Assembly: GCF_040802235.1 (NCBI RefSeq)
Contig: NC_133168.1
Coordinates: 32,879,759-32,943,758 of the forward strand
DNA from: Manis javanica
Lineage: Eukaryota > Chordata > Mammalia > Pholidota > Manidae
Length of the DNA stretch: 64,000 nucleotides
Reading direction: 5' to 3'
A program made the position numbers and the translations under genes. This document shows, piece after piece, positions 35,325 through 46,308 of the stretch. Positions within the stretch are counted from its first letter, which is position 1; every line of letters begins with the position of its first letter. A model generated the notes under the pieces. The model did no database searches. It had not been told where the DNA came from and was given only the letters and a program-made list of their open reading frames with translations.

Positions 35325-35470
35325 GTCAAGGTATGTGCCTGTCTTAGGTTGTATGGTTGAAGTAAATCCTTACCCGTCATGGGGCTATAGTCCTCTGTCG
35401 ACTACTCCCTGTCTTAGGTTGGTATTTACAATTCAACCATATCTTACCTGTCATTGGCTATCATACTTGA
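35325..35470 (-). promoter_or_regulatory. CTE RNA export element (provirus B), well preserved
   Basis: On the minus strand four motifs occur in CTE order: GACAGGTAAGA (35452-35442), CCTAAGACAGG (35418-35408), GACGGGTAAGG (35378-35368), CCTAAGACAGG (35348-35338). The inner stem is intact: 35432-35441 pairs with 35352-35361 over 10 bases without mismatch, and 35424-35429 with 35362-35367 over 6, separated by a 2-base bulge. This is the architecture of the Mason-Pfizer / SRV-1 constitutive transport element, which recruits NXF1 so that unspliced RNA leaves the nucleus. Confidence 0.9.
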
Positions 35471-35489
35471 CTTTAGAACTTATGATTTA

Positions 35490-37250
35490 CAAGTTGGGGG
35501 GCCGTCTGCAATTTCAAATAATGCAGGTCTCTTAAAGCTTGTTGGATGAGTTTCCACATGCTGCAAAGGACACAAGGCCCTAGTAACAGCAATAGAAGAC
35601 ATAAAATGCTTAGGGTTAAGAGAGGTGTGACAGCGTGCCAGAGACTATTCATATTCAGGAGTTCTTTGAATATGTCTTTTATCTGATTTAATATATCAGA
35701 TGCAGTTGTGGCTGCAAATAAGATATTATGATTTAAAAGGGTGACCGGGGTGACCGGGGATGTAACTCCCCCTTTTTTGTGTTTTTGATTTTTTGTTTTT
35801 TCAATTGAGCTTTAAGGGTGCCATGGGCATGTTCTACAATGCTTTGGCCTTGTAGATTATATGGTATCTCAGTTTTGGGTGAAATTTGCATTACATGGCT
35901 GAGATCAAACATGTCGAAAGACAGACATAACTTGAATATATATATATAGGTTTTAACAAACTACTAGTTAAATTGCGTACACAGATTCACAGAATAGGAA
36001 TACAGATACATAACAAAGGCAGACTTACAATTACTATATCTAATGAATATACCTAATGAAATCAAGAAAACTAGTTAGATAGCTTAGGCATTAGTAAAAA
36101 CTTATTGACAATATGATGGACATCATCTAATTGATTTTGGGTAGTTTGAGAAAAATTAGACAAATTGAAACAGCACATTCTTGGGAACTGTTCACATCCT
36201 ACATGGTCTTTTAACAGCATACAGTTCACAGCAGCGTGATTCTGAAGCACCACAGCTCACAATTCTCCCAGTTCTTGGTTGAGTTCAGATAATACAGAAG
36301 TAGTCAAATTTGTTGTTTTGCTATACACGCAGGCTAGCTTAGATATCTCTTTTAGGATTCCAACGACAAGTCCAGGAACTGGCAGGAGGAACGCAGCTGC
36401 AACTGCGACAGCAGCAGGCTCTGAAAGTTTCAAGTTTTCATGACAATCAGATGGCAGAGCTCGGAGAAGCCTCTTGCGCTTATATCCAGGTGGTCTATTA
36501 GAGCAGGAAGAATGCGTCTCACACTACTTAACTTTGATAGTGTGGAGAGAGGGCTTAATATGTTTTGTTATTACACAAAAATACTCAACTATTTGGAAGC
36601 CTATATCTAGAAGACCATTTTAAAATGATTGCACAATTGCAGTAAGAGGCTACATGAGTACAATTAATATATACACAATCAGCAATTACTATAATTACTA
36701 ACAGGTAGATTTAATTGGGCATCTGGAGCAAGCACTTTAGGGGGAAGAATGATGTTTATGCCTGAGATATTAGTAAACACTGTAAGAGAAAGTCTTATGC
36801 CTATTAAATTCTTCAACAGTTCACTGATAGAGGAATTTCTTGCTACACAAAAAGATGACTTGTACAACTTTTGGCTCACAAGTTGTTGTAACTACAAGTT
36901 AGGTGAGGAAAAATTATCTTCTGGAATGAGTGATATATTTAAACACATATAATTACTCTTATGACAGGAGTTCTTTTTTGAAAATTTTCACAAGTATAAC
37001 TGCCAATATCTTCTCGGGACAAGACTGCTTTATAAATATCATAATGATCACCATCTCTAACAGACCAATCAGCAATATCATTCCATCTAAGTTTTCCTCT
37101 ATCATTTGTCTATATATTTCTTCTGTAGTATGTACATATGTAAGTGCCATTATTGGAAATAAAAAAGATACTAGTATTTAGTGGGCTTCAGTTTTCCGTG
37201 TCTGACGTACAGACTTTTGTTGAGGTTCTTTGGTGGTCACCTTCTGGAAT
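35490..37250 (-). pseudogene. env: env of provirus B (broken)
   Basis: Env remnants in several frames. An N-terminal part lies near 37250-36960. The transmembrane subunit is clearest at about 36425-36080: an Ala/Val-rich hydrophobic stretch, a heptad-like region, an in-frame TGA (36259-36257), and a CX6CC cysteine motif followed by FNLS (36197-36160). A Leu-rich membrane-anchor region lies near 35600-35530. The CX6CC motif, which links the surface and transmembrane subunits by a disulphide, is typical of gamma-, alpha- and type D retroviruses, not of MMTV/HERV-K envelopes. Confidence 0.78.
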
Positions 37251-37349
37251 GATTCTTCTAGAGGATGTTGATGTTGGAAGTTCTCCTTCATATTGTATCT
37301 GAATTCATTTTCTGGGTGGCTAGATCAAGCATTGATCCTCTGTAACAAC

Positions 37350-37745
37350 ACAAGCAAACCCTTTGCCCCACACCTTGATATGATTTTTATGCCATAGTGA
37401 AGAACCTATTGGAGACTACCACACAGGAACTGTTGTTGTTTCAGAAAAGGAAATATCAGAAAAATGTATTTCTACTGCTGATCGTCTATCACCTTTTAGA
37501 AGATCAAAATTAAGGATATGTAAAGCATGCATTGATCATCAATTTGCAATTAATTTTATCATATCGGGGAGTAATCCCCCCTCTTTGTATTAATAAATAA
37601 TGTTTAAGAATAAGGTGACAATATTCAATGAGAGCTTGGCTTGTAGAATTGTATGAAATGCCTGTGTTATGAGTGATATTATATAGCTGAAAAAATGTAT
37701 GTAACACAGAGGAGAGGTAAACTGGAGCGTTGTCGTCAGCTTAAG
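37350..37745 (-). pseudogene. Integrase remnant of provirus B
   Basis: The minus strand reads an integrase core end: a DNAP motif with the second catalytic D (near 37740), then NTGISYNSTSQALIE with the catalytic E (37650-37620), stopping at TAA 37510-37512. C-terminal domain text continues in other frames to about 37350 (e.g. HIKVWGKGFACV). The N-terminal zinc domain and first catalytic D are not seen. Confidence 0.8.
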
Positions 37746-37749
37746 AGAT

Positions 37750-39662
37750 AAAAAGCTTAAAACATTTTATCAGCAACACTTGAAACAAGAAGCTACAAAA
37801 TCATTTTTCTTTAGTTTACTTAATTTTAAGTAACTAGTACTCATTTTGCTGAAATCTAGTTCTTTACTAGTTTAGTAGTAATTAAATAGTGATTATAAAC
37901 AAGAAAAGATTTACAAATGACAATGGTTAAAGATTTGATGAGAACTTACTGTAAGATAGTTGATATATGGAAGTTTGGATATTTCTGTAACATAAAACAC
38001 TCAGTAATAAAATCAAGCATTATTCCTTTTGACAGAACTTTTTAGGTAAGTATATATCAGGTAAATAAGCCAAATTAGTCAAACATTTTCTTTGATGAGG
38101 AGAAGAAATTCTACTGATATGTTCCAGGGCCCCTCTGAGAGGTAAAAATACCTTTTTAAATTTGGTCTTGGGAAGCTGTCAAAAGTTTTTAAGGCACTTG
38201 CCTAAAAAGAATTACAGTTATTAAATAACACTTATTATTTAACCAGAATGATAATAAAAAAGTTTAAAAGCAAATTCAGATGGTTACATAGTTAACAACA
38301 CTTAGCTTACAGTCTTTTTAATATTAAGATCTCATTTTCTTAAATACTCAGGCAATTCATTGAGACTTTAAGCATAAGAAACTGTTTTGATAAAACAATT
38401 AGAAAACTTTTTGCAATCTTTCAATATTAAGAGCAGACTAACGGTTAAAGAAAACTTTGTCTTTTTAACTGAAAACAGAATTCTAATTTTGCTATGTACT
38501 TGATATCAAGACTCATTTGCTTTAATTTCACACAGCATGATTTTATCAATCTTTTATAAATTTTTTACAACTTTTATATTCAGTGTTTTCTTTCTTTGAA
38601 CAAACAGCTGTACTTTTGAATAGTTATCTTCTTTTACCCTCAACAAAACATATTTCCATTCTTTATACTTTCTCTATTAAAACACACATCTTTAACATAC
38701 TAAAATATTTTCCTTACTATATCAAGTGGTTTTCATTAGAACTTAAAACTATTTGATACTTTAACCTTCAGAGAACACTGAAAAATATACCATTGTAAAC
38801 TGTTACACCAGCATTCTTCAGATTGATACATTTATGAACGTATTTTATCATTTTTGGAAATGTGCCTTACAGCACAATTTCTCATTAAGCACAAAATATG
38901 TCTATATAACTTAGCAAACTTTAAGAATTTTGTTTACCACAAAAATTCTCAGGCTGTTTGCAGATATATACACTGTTATACATTAATACAGTATTATTAT
39001 TAAAAAGTTTATTTGCTACACTTGTTTACTTATTTTTAGCAACATGCCAGATTACTTATAAAACTTCTACCAAACATCAAAGTCAAGCTTTTCTTAAAGC
39101 ATCTTCTTGAAAAATTTAACAGGTAACATCAACTTAAATGACTTTAAGTAAACTTTGGCAGTTGTTAACTATAAGGACATGTCCATTTCACGTAAACTTA
39201 AATTACCATTAATGCTTAATATTTTTTATTAGATTTTCTGGAAGTTTTAGAATGCCCAATTTTCACAAGCACTTGTTTTCAAATTAATTTTTATTAATAC
39301 CCTCCGGAGGTAGAAAACATTTTTTTTTACACACTTAGACACACAAACATACAGACTGAGACATAATGACTACAGTTAGCAACACTTTTCATATAAAAAC
39401 ATAAACACAGACAAACTGACATAAAGATTTGAGTTTCTAATATTCAATTGCCTTCTTTCTTCTTAGTTTATTTGATTAAAAGTACTTAAGTTTTCAAGAA
39501 TACACTCTAAGGGAAAGCAGTTTACATTACTGGGTTAAGGTTTAGACAGCCCCAGTCCAGGGGGCTGGAAATAAAATGCATGTACAATTCTAGCACGAGT
39601 TATTTAAAGCCAGGCTGTATTGCAAAAGATAAATTTCTTCTATCTCAGGGACTCGTTTAAAA
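37750..39662. other. AT-rich interior of provirus B, unrecognised
   Basis: Position within the provirus predicts protease and reverse transcriptase, but I find no DTG, dUTPase or YMDD text in any frame. Base composition is strongly AT-biased. Either the original genes were lost and replaced, or they are decayed past recognition. Confidence 0.4.
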
Positions 39663-39676
39663 CTTCCCAATTTTCA

Positions 39677-40049
39677 GAAATGTGGGATTCACATATAAAT
39701 CAAGTATAAAAATCAAACGAATATTCATATTTGACCTGATTGTTTATAGTTCATAATGAGTGATCAAAACCGAAAGTTTTTGTGATGACTACCCTTGTAC
39801 TGTTCACCATGTAAGAACTTATTCACTATGTAAGAATTTGTTCACCAGTAAGAACTTGTTCGTTATGCTTCAGAAGATTGGAGACTGATGAGAATTAGGC
39901 TGGGGGTGGATTAATGATTGTACATTGAGCATTGACTCCCCTATACAGAATTAAATTGTTGTTAACAACCATTTGATCAATAAATATGAGAGATGCCCTC
40001 TCAAAAAAAAAATAAATAAATAAAATAATAAAATCAACAACAAAAAAAC
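39677..40049 (+). mobile_element. Unclassified poly(A)-tailed retroposon inside provirus B
   Basis: 373 bp bounded by an exact 14-bp duplication CTTCCCAATTTTCA (39663-39676 and 40050-40063), ending in an A-rich tail from 40003. AATAAA (39979-39984) lies 18 nt before the tail, so the source was a polymerase II transcript, not a pol III SINE. It contains 3.5 degenerate copies of an 18-20-bp unit (about 'gttcaccatgtaagaactt', 39801-39867) and a 12-bp palindrome GTTGTTAACAAC (39958-39969). No open frame. I do not recognise a source gene or named family; it was most likely mobilised by L1. Confidence 0.82.
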
Positions 40050-40559
40050 CTTCCCAATTTTCAAAGATAACGATGAACTTAGTAAGTAGAATAGATTTTC
40101 ACTGAAAGAATTTAGAAAACTAGTTCCATATTGTAGTAGTTCACGGGACTTTTGACTATTTTCTTTGTGGCAAATATATTTAGCTGAATAACATTATATT
40201 GCATATCTCTCTCAGGGGCTAAGCCTCTCTAATCAGGAAGTTTGTATTGAGGCCAGGTTTGTGTGCAGAACATAAGACACTTCTTTGAGTTTAGGGACTG
40301 AATTACTCTCAGTTTTCCTAGTTTTTTCTGCCTGAGCTTTAGTCATTTCTTGAGAGCCCCTTGCCTGTCTGGTAAGTGCAGGGACTGTGTGACTTCTCAC
40401 TGCTAGAGCCTTGATTCAGGTTACAAACTTGTTTCGCTTCCTTGGGGCTGCAGACAAGGAAATGCCTAGCTCTAGGACGACTGCCTCTAAGGAAAGGAGT
40501 TAATAGAATAGAGCTATTTACATGTTGATTTGAGGATGTGGCTTGATTATTTTGCAGGT

Positions 40560-41546
40560 TCTATTTACACAGTTAGCTGCAGGACTACCTCCTAAGCTGC
40601 GAAAAACAGCATCTTTTAAATGGGATACCTTCTTCGGGGAACCAAGGACATACTTGTTCTATAAATTCTAAAAATTTTGTTAGTTGTTGTCCTACTTTTG
40701 AGCCGGGTGTCCGCAGCATATACTTAAGTATCTGTGCAAATAGGACTCAGCTGTTTCTGGCTCCCATGTTACTCTACACCCTTTTCTGAGCAGATTAGTG
40801 AGTTGCTGGATCTGCTCCTGGGAGGCAATGACTTGAGCTTTTAAGGACTCAATTAAATCCTCTCGCGGATCAAAGGGCGGGCGCGGAGGGGAAAATCTGA
40901 GAGGTGTACCTAGGAGGAGGCATATTCTCCACAGGCCTTTCCTTAAATGATCTTTTCATAGGCTCATCACTATTTCTGAGTTTTTCTTGCTCACTTTCAC
41001 TTTTCCCCGACTAGTTCTCTCAGGCCCTTCTGCATTATCGGAGCTTCCTGTATCTGAGTCTGTGGAGTGACAGGATGCCTTTTTCCTTCTTTTCTTGAAC
41101 CCATCTCACTTTTTTATCTCCTCCTCCTTTGCTGCGTTCAGCGGGCCCCTTGCTGCCTTTTCTGTCTGTGATGAAGTCTCTACTAAATCGTCTCCAGCCT
41201 GTGATTCTTGTTCTTGAATTTCCCCTAATGTCTTAGCACAATCTTGTATGCGCTCTTGAATCACAACTTTGGGGGAGGAGAGGCAATCTTTAACTAAGGC
41301 CCAAAGGGAGAGGACATTAGGAGGGACTGAATCCTCTCCATTTTCCCTCATATATTTAGCAACGTCCAATTTGTGCCTCTCCCAGTCTTCTTTGTCAAAA
41401 CTTCCCACTGTCAGTAACCAAGGACTTATCTCTCCTAAGGCATTAATATACTTCTTTGCTGTTTCATCTTTTATTCCAGTTCCTGCTGCTTTAAGCAGCT
41501 GTTTCAAGCTGTTTTTGGCCTGATGTTTAGACAGATCTGATCCCAT
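40560..41546 (-). pseudogene. gag: gag 5' part of provirus B (matrix region), broken
   Basis: The start ATG is 41546-41544, giving MGSDLSK, a myristoylation-type N-terminus; the open frame extends 25 codons further upstream but the MGS start fits Gag. The matrix domain covers about 90 residues (ISPWLL..., ...LSLWALVKDCL), as in MMTV/IAP. An acidic linker follows and the frame stops at 41106. A Ser/Glu-rich part continues in another frame, then PPFDPREDLIESLKAQVIAS (about 40870-40810). A second matrix-like segment lies at 40734-40628. Capsid and nucleocapsid are not recognised. Confidence 0.8.
40628..40734 (-). pseudogene. Second matrix-like segment in provirus B gag
   Basis: One frame reads ILKYMLRTPGSKVGQQLTKF and continues to EFIEQVCPWFPEEG. 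This aligns from memory with the N-terminal half of JSRV/HERV-K type matrix proteins, which have a LxxMLxxxG...CPWFPxEG pattern. It is downstream of a complete matrix domain in the same element, so it is a duplicate or a piece from another lineage. It stops at TAG soon after. Confidence 0.6.
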
Positions 41547-41927
41547 CTTGTAACTTATGAAAAATAGAAAGCAGCTTAGCAATAATATATGACAAGAACA
41601 ATTAGCAGAACAATAAGGCAAAGAAAGCCTGCTAGGATGAAAATCCTCTCAGAGCTTGCACAGATATAAATTGTCTGCGCACTGCCTCTTCTGAGGGAGA
41701 TTTTCCCCAACAGCCCATGAATTTTGTGAGGCCTTTCTCAGAGCTTGAGTTCTACTATTTTTCCTCCCAATTTAATGGGTGACTCCTGCCCAGTTTAGTG
41801 GGTAATTCCTTCCCAGTTTAGTGGGTAATTCTCTATTTTCCTCGCTTACCTTTCACTTAGGCCGAAGCTTTTTCTCCCGGGGGTCCTCAGCTGATCCGCT
41901 GTTTTTGTCCTCAACGAAGGAGCGTCC

Positions 41928-41945
41928 TCCCTGTATGGGCCACCA
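41928..41945 (-). other. Primer-binding site of provirus B, tRNA-Lys-like
   Basis: The minus strand reads TGGTGGCCCATACAGGGA, two bases after the 5' LTR. It resembles the tRNA-Lys3 site (TGGCGCCCGAACAGGGAC) with one inserted base and a few changes. Position and the ACAGGGA end support it; the tRNA assignment is tentative. Confidence 0.6.
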
Positions 41946-41947
41946 CT

Positions 41948-42316
41948 TGCACCGTCCAGCAGTGCGCGGGTTAGGACAAAAGGCAGGCTGGGACTGATAG
42001 TTCACTCAAGCTCTTTATTTATTCAGCATTACAGCATGAGCAAACAAACAAGCTCTAATCTATCTCTAACTTTTCTCTGCCTCTACTTCTACCCTTCTCC
42101 CTCTTGCCTCTTCTCATACCGTCCTTATACCCTCCAGTCTCTCCGGGAGCGAGATTCTACATCAAAGCATAAGGAAGCTCTGTTAGGTGGATTTTGGGTA
42201 CACTCTGACAACACAGGACTTTTCTGGGAACGGAGGAACGGCGTTGAGTGAGGTTGCAGCTTGTGAGAGGTCAGAGATGACTCACTGCTCTGGCTGGTTG
42301 GGCACGGCTCCCAACA
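41948..42316 (-). repeat. 5' LTR of provirus B
   Basis: 369 bp, same length as the 3' LTR, from TGTTGGGAGCCG to GGACGGTGCA on the minus strand. It lies next to TACAAT (42317-42322). Confidence 0.93.
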
Positions 42317-42329
42317 TACAATATTATGT

Positions 42330-44310
42330 CATCTGCAAACAGTGACAGTTTGGCTTCTTCCTTGCCAATCTGGATGCCTTTTGTTTCTTTGCATTGTCTG
42401 ATTGCCATGGCTAGGACCTCCAGTACTATGTTGAATAGAAGTGGGGAGAGTGGGCATCCTTGCCTTGTTCCTGATCATAAAGGAAAAGCTTTCAGCTTCT
42501 CGCTGTTAAGTATGATGTTGGTTGTGTGTTTTTCATATATGACCTTTATTATGTTGAGGTACTTGCCCTCCATACTCATTTTGTTAAGAGTTTTTATCAT
42601 GAATGGATGATGAATTTTGTCAAATGCTTTTTCAGCATCTATGGATAATGATCATGTGGTTTTTGTCCTTTTTGTTGATGTGGTGGATGACGTTGATGGA
42701 TTTTCGAATGTTGTACCATCCTTTACATCCCTGGAATGAATCCTATTTGATCATGATGGATAATCTTTTTGATGTATCTCTGTATTCTGTTTGCTAATAT
42801 TTTGTTGAGTATTTTTGCATCTATGTTCATCAGGGATATTGGTAATTTTCTTGTTTATGGTGTGTTTGGTTTTGGTATTAGAGTGATGCTGGCCTCATAA
42901 AATGAGTTTGGAAGTATTCCCTCCTCTTCTACATTTTGGAAAATTTTAAAGAGAACTGGTATTAGGTCTTCACTAAATGTTTGATAAATTTCAGCGGTGA
43001 AGCCATCTGGTCCAGGGGTTTTGTTCTTTGGTAGTTTTTTGATTACCAATTCAATTTCATTGCTAGTAATTGGGCGGTTCAGATTTTCTGTTTTTCTGGG
43101 TCAGCCTTGGAAGGTTGTATTTTTCTAGAAAGTTGTCAATTTCTTCTAGGTTATCCAGTTTGTTAGCATTTTTTTGTATAAAAAATTGTAACAATTTTTT
43201 ATAGTATTCTCTAATAATTATTTGTATTTCTGTGATGTCCGTAGTGAGTTTTCCTTTCTCATTTTTTATTCTGTTTGTGTGTAGACTGTCTTTTCCCTGA
43301 TAAGTCTGATAAGGTGGTTATCTATTTTGTTTACTTTCTCGAAGAACGAGCTCTTGCTTTCATTGATTCTTTCTACTGTTTCATTCTTCTCGATTTTATT
43401 AATGCTCTAATCTTTATTATGTTCCTCCTTCTACTGACTTTGGGCCTCATTTTTCTTTTTTTTTTTTTCTATTTCATTAATTGTGAGTTTAGACTGTTCA
43501 TATGGGATTATTCTTCTTTCCTGAGGTAAGCCTGTATTGCAATATACTTCCATCTTAGCACAGCCTTCACTGCATCCCAGATTTTGAGGTGTCGAATTAT
43601 TATTGTTATTTGTCTCTATATATTGCTTGATATCTGTTTTTATGTGGTCATTTATCCATTGGTTATTTAGGAGCATGTTGTTAAGCCTCCATGTGTTGGT
43701 GGGCTTTTTCATTTTCTTTGTGTAATTTATTTCTAGTTTCATACCCTTGTGGTCTGAGAAGCTGGGTGGCACAATTTCAATCTTTTTGAATTTACTGAGG
43801 CTCTTTTTGTTGACTAGTATATGATCTATTTTTCAAATGTTCCATGTGCACTTGAGAAGAACATGTATGCTGCTGCTTTTGGATGGAGAGTTCTGTAGAT
43901 GGCAGTTCTATTGTGTTGCTCAATGCCTCTGTCTCATTTTCTCTCTGGTTGAACTGTCCTTTGGAGTGAATGGTGTGTTGAAGTCTCCTAAAATGAATGC
44001 TTTGCATTCTGCTTCCCTTTTTAATGGTTAGTATGTTTCATATATGTAGGTGCTCCTGTGTTGAGTGCATAGATATTTATAATGGTTATATCCTCTTGTT
44101 GGATTGACACCTTTATCATTATGTAATGTCCTTGTCTCTGGTGACTTTCTTTGTTTTCAAGTCTTTTTGTCTCACTATTAGCTGCATGAAATATCTTTTT
44201 CCATCCCTTCACTTTTAGCCTGTGCATGTCTTTGGGTCTACAGTGAGTCTCTTTTAGGCAGCATATAGTTGGGTCTTGTATTTTTATCAATCCAGTGACT
44301 CCATGTATTT
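42330..44310 (-). pseudogene. L1 ORF2, N-terminal half (broken)
   Basis: Continuation of the ORF2 cut by provirus B. The endonuclease start is around 44310-43800 (ETHCRPKDMHRLKVKGWKKI); reverse transcriptase text appears at 42855-43049 ([18 protein letters not shown]). Frames are broken throughout. Confidence 0.82.
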
Positions 44311-44699
44311 AGATTGGTGCATTCAGATCATTTACATTTAAGGTGATTATTAATAGGTGTGTACTTATTGCCATTGCAGTCTTTAGATTTTTGGTTACCA
44401 AAGGTTCAAGGGTAACTTCCTTACTATCTAAGAGTCTAATTTACCTCACTTAGTATGCTATTACAAACACATTTAAAGGTTCTATTTCTCCCCCTTTTCT
44501 TCCTCCTCCATTCTTTACATATTAGGTATTATATTCTGTAGTCTTTGTCTATCCCTTTTTACCTTTGGTGACAGCTATTTAACCTTATGAACACTTGCAT
44601 CTATAGAAGTCCCTCCAAAATACCCTGTAGAGATGGTTTGTGGGAGGTAAATTGTCTTCAATTTTGCTTATCTGGAAATTGTTTAATCCCTCCTTCAAA

Positions 44700-45370
44700 A
44701 TTACATGATAATCTTGACAGATAAAGTATTCTTGCTTTGAGGCCGTTCTGCTTCATTGCATTAAATATATCATGCCACTCCCTTCTGGCCTGTAAGGTTT
44801 CTGACAAGATGCCTGATGGGTTTTCCTTTGTATATGATCTTTTTTCTCTCTCTGGATGCTTTTAATAGTTTCTTAAATGGTTGAACTTTGCCATTTTAAT
44901 TATCATGTCTTGGTGTTGTCTTCCTTGGGTCCCTTGTGTTGGGAGATGTGTGGATCTCCATGGCCTAAGAGACTATCTCCTTCCCCAGATTGGGGAAGTT
45001 TTCAGCAATTACTTCCTCAAAGTCACTTCCTATCACTTTTTCTCTCTCTTCTTTTTCTGGTACCCCTATAATGTGAATATTGTTCCATTTGGTCACACAG
45101 TTCTCAGTATTCTTTCATTCCTAGAGATCCTTTTTTCTCTCTGTGCCTCAGCTTCTTTTTACTCCTCTTCTCTAATTTCTATTCAATTTGTTTCCTCCAC
45201 CATATCTAATCTGCTTTTAATACCCTCCATTGTGTTCCTCAATGATTGGATTCCTAAATTCATTCCTGAGTTCTTGAGTATTTTTCTGTACCTCCAGGGG
45301 AATGTTTATGATTTCCCTTTTTTGAAATCTCTTTCAGGAAGATTTATTAGTTCAGTCTCACTAGATCATT
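44700..45370 (-). pseudogene. L1 ORF1 (broken)
   Basis: The minus strand matches the ORF1 region of the copy at 25.7-26.4 kb word for word with many small indels (complements of 'tgtgcctcagcttctttt' and 'tataatgtgaatattgttc'). No frame longer than a short piece survives. Confidence 0.75.
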
Positions 45371-46308
45371 TTTCTGGTGGTATTTTGCTTTGAATCAGGT
45401 TCATTTGACATTTCATATTTGTATGTGGCACCCTCTAGTGCCCAGAAGTTCTACTCTCTGGAGCTGCTCAGCCCCTGGAGCGATGTGGGATGTTGCAGGG
45501 AGTGCTGCTGGTGCCTGGGGGGAGGAAAGAGGTGTTCCCTGCTTCCTGGCTGCTATGTCTGTCTCCATTGCCAGTACCAGTGGGCCGAACACACAGGTAT
45601 AAGCCTCTATGCTTTGCATTTGTAGCTGCTGTAGGCGGGGCTTCCCTCTGGCTGGCCTGATGCCAGGGCAGGGTTTGCTAGTTTCTGAGCCAGGTGCAGG
45701 CTGCATATCACGGTGGGGGGCCTTGGAGCTCTGTAGCCAGACAGGGAGATGGGATGCCTGAAGACTATTAAAGTTCCCAACTTGCTGTTCCGCAGAGTGC
45801 ACCTGGGCAATTTTGTCTAACTGTACTTTCTCCTGAGCAGTAAGCGCTGTGCAATCCTTGCTTGCCCTGTCGCTTTTAGGAAGTCTCTCGGACTGACCAC
45901 CTAGATCAGCCAGAAATGGATCCGTTTTCCACAAGCTGCTGGAATTTGTCTCTCCAGGTATTCCACCTGTCTTAGCTTTCCAACCCCACTAATCACCAGG
46001 GCACCATGTAAATTCATGGTTGCCTAGCAGATCTCCAGGGCTAGGTCTTCAGCACTCCCCGGCCTCCACTTGCTCTTGCTTTCTCTTCTTCATGCAGGTG
46101 AGCTGGGGTAAGGGAAGGGCTTGGGTCCCATCAGGTCATGGCTTTGGTAAGTTACCCTGTTCTGTGAGGTCTGTTCTTCCCTCCAGGTGTATGTAGTCTT
46201 GACAGTCTTTCATGTTGCTCTTTCAGAATTAGTTGTATTAATTATATTTTCATATTATATGTGGTTTGGGGAGAAGGCCTCTGTCACCTCTCATGCCATC
46301 TTTAATCC

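Larger units (their letters stand above)
34909..42316 (-). mobile_element. Endogenous retrovirus B (class II-like), inside an L1
   Basis: 7.4-kb minus-strand provirus with two 369-bp LTRs and a perfect 6-bp duplication. Order on the minus strand: 5' LTR, lysine-type primer site, gag matrix region, a long unrecognised AT-rich part, integrase remnant, env remnant, transport element, polypurine tract, 3' LTR. By eye the LTRs differ at about 23 of 369 positions, so it is older than provirus A. All frames are broken; protease and reverse transcriptase were not recognised. A 373-bp retroposon has inserted into it. Confidence 0.93.
32868..46308 (-). mobile_element. Full-length L1 split by provirus B
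   Basis: Two halves of one minus-strand L1 flank provirus B: 32868-34908 (3' UTR and ORF2 C-terminal part) and 42317-46308 (ORF2 N-terminal part, ORF1, 5' UTR). At the join the L1 words continue directly ('gggttttgtatgtacaat' on one side, 'tacaatattatgtcatctgc' on the other), as in the uninterrupted copy at 23.2 kb. Without the provirus the L1 is about 6.0 kb. Its 5' end is the complement of 'ccatctttaatcc'. I could not settle its target-site duplication. Confidence 0.92.

Noticed and set aside
36930-37181. Plus-strand 83-codon membrane-like protein
   Set aside because: It is the reverse complement of decayed provirus B env; no supporting context on the plus strand.
39677-40049. Part of provirus B (LTR or env piece) rather than a separate insertion
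   Set aside because: It is bounded by its own 14-bp duplication and ends in an A tail on the strand opposite to the provirus.
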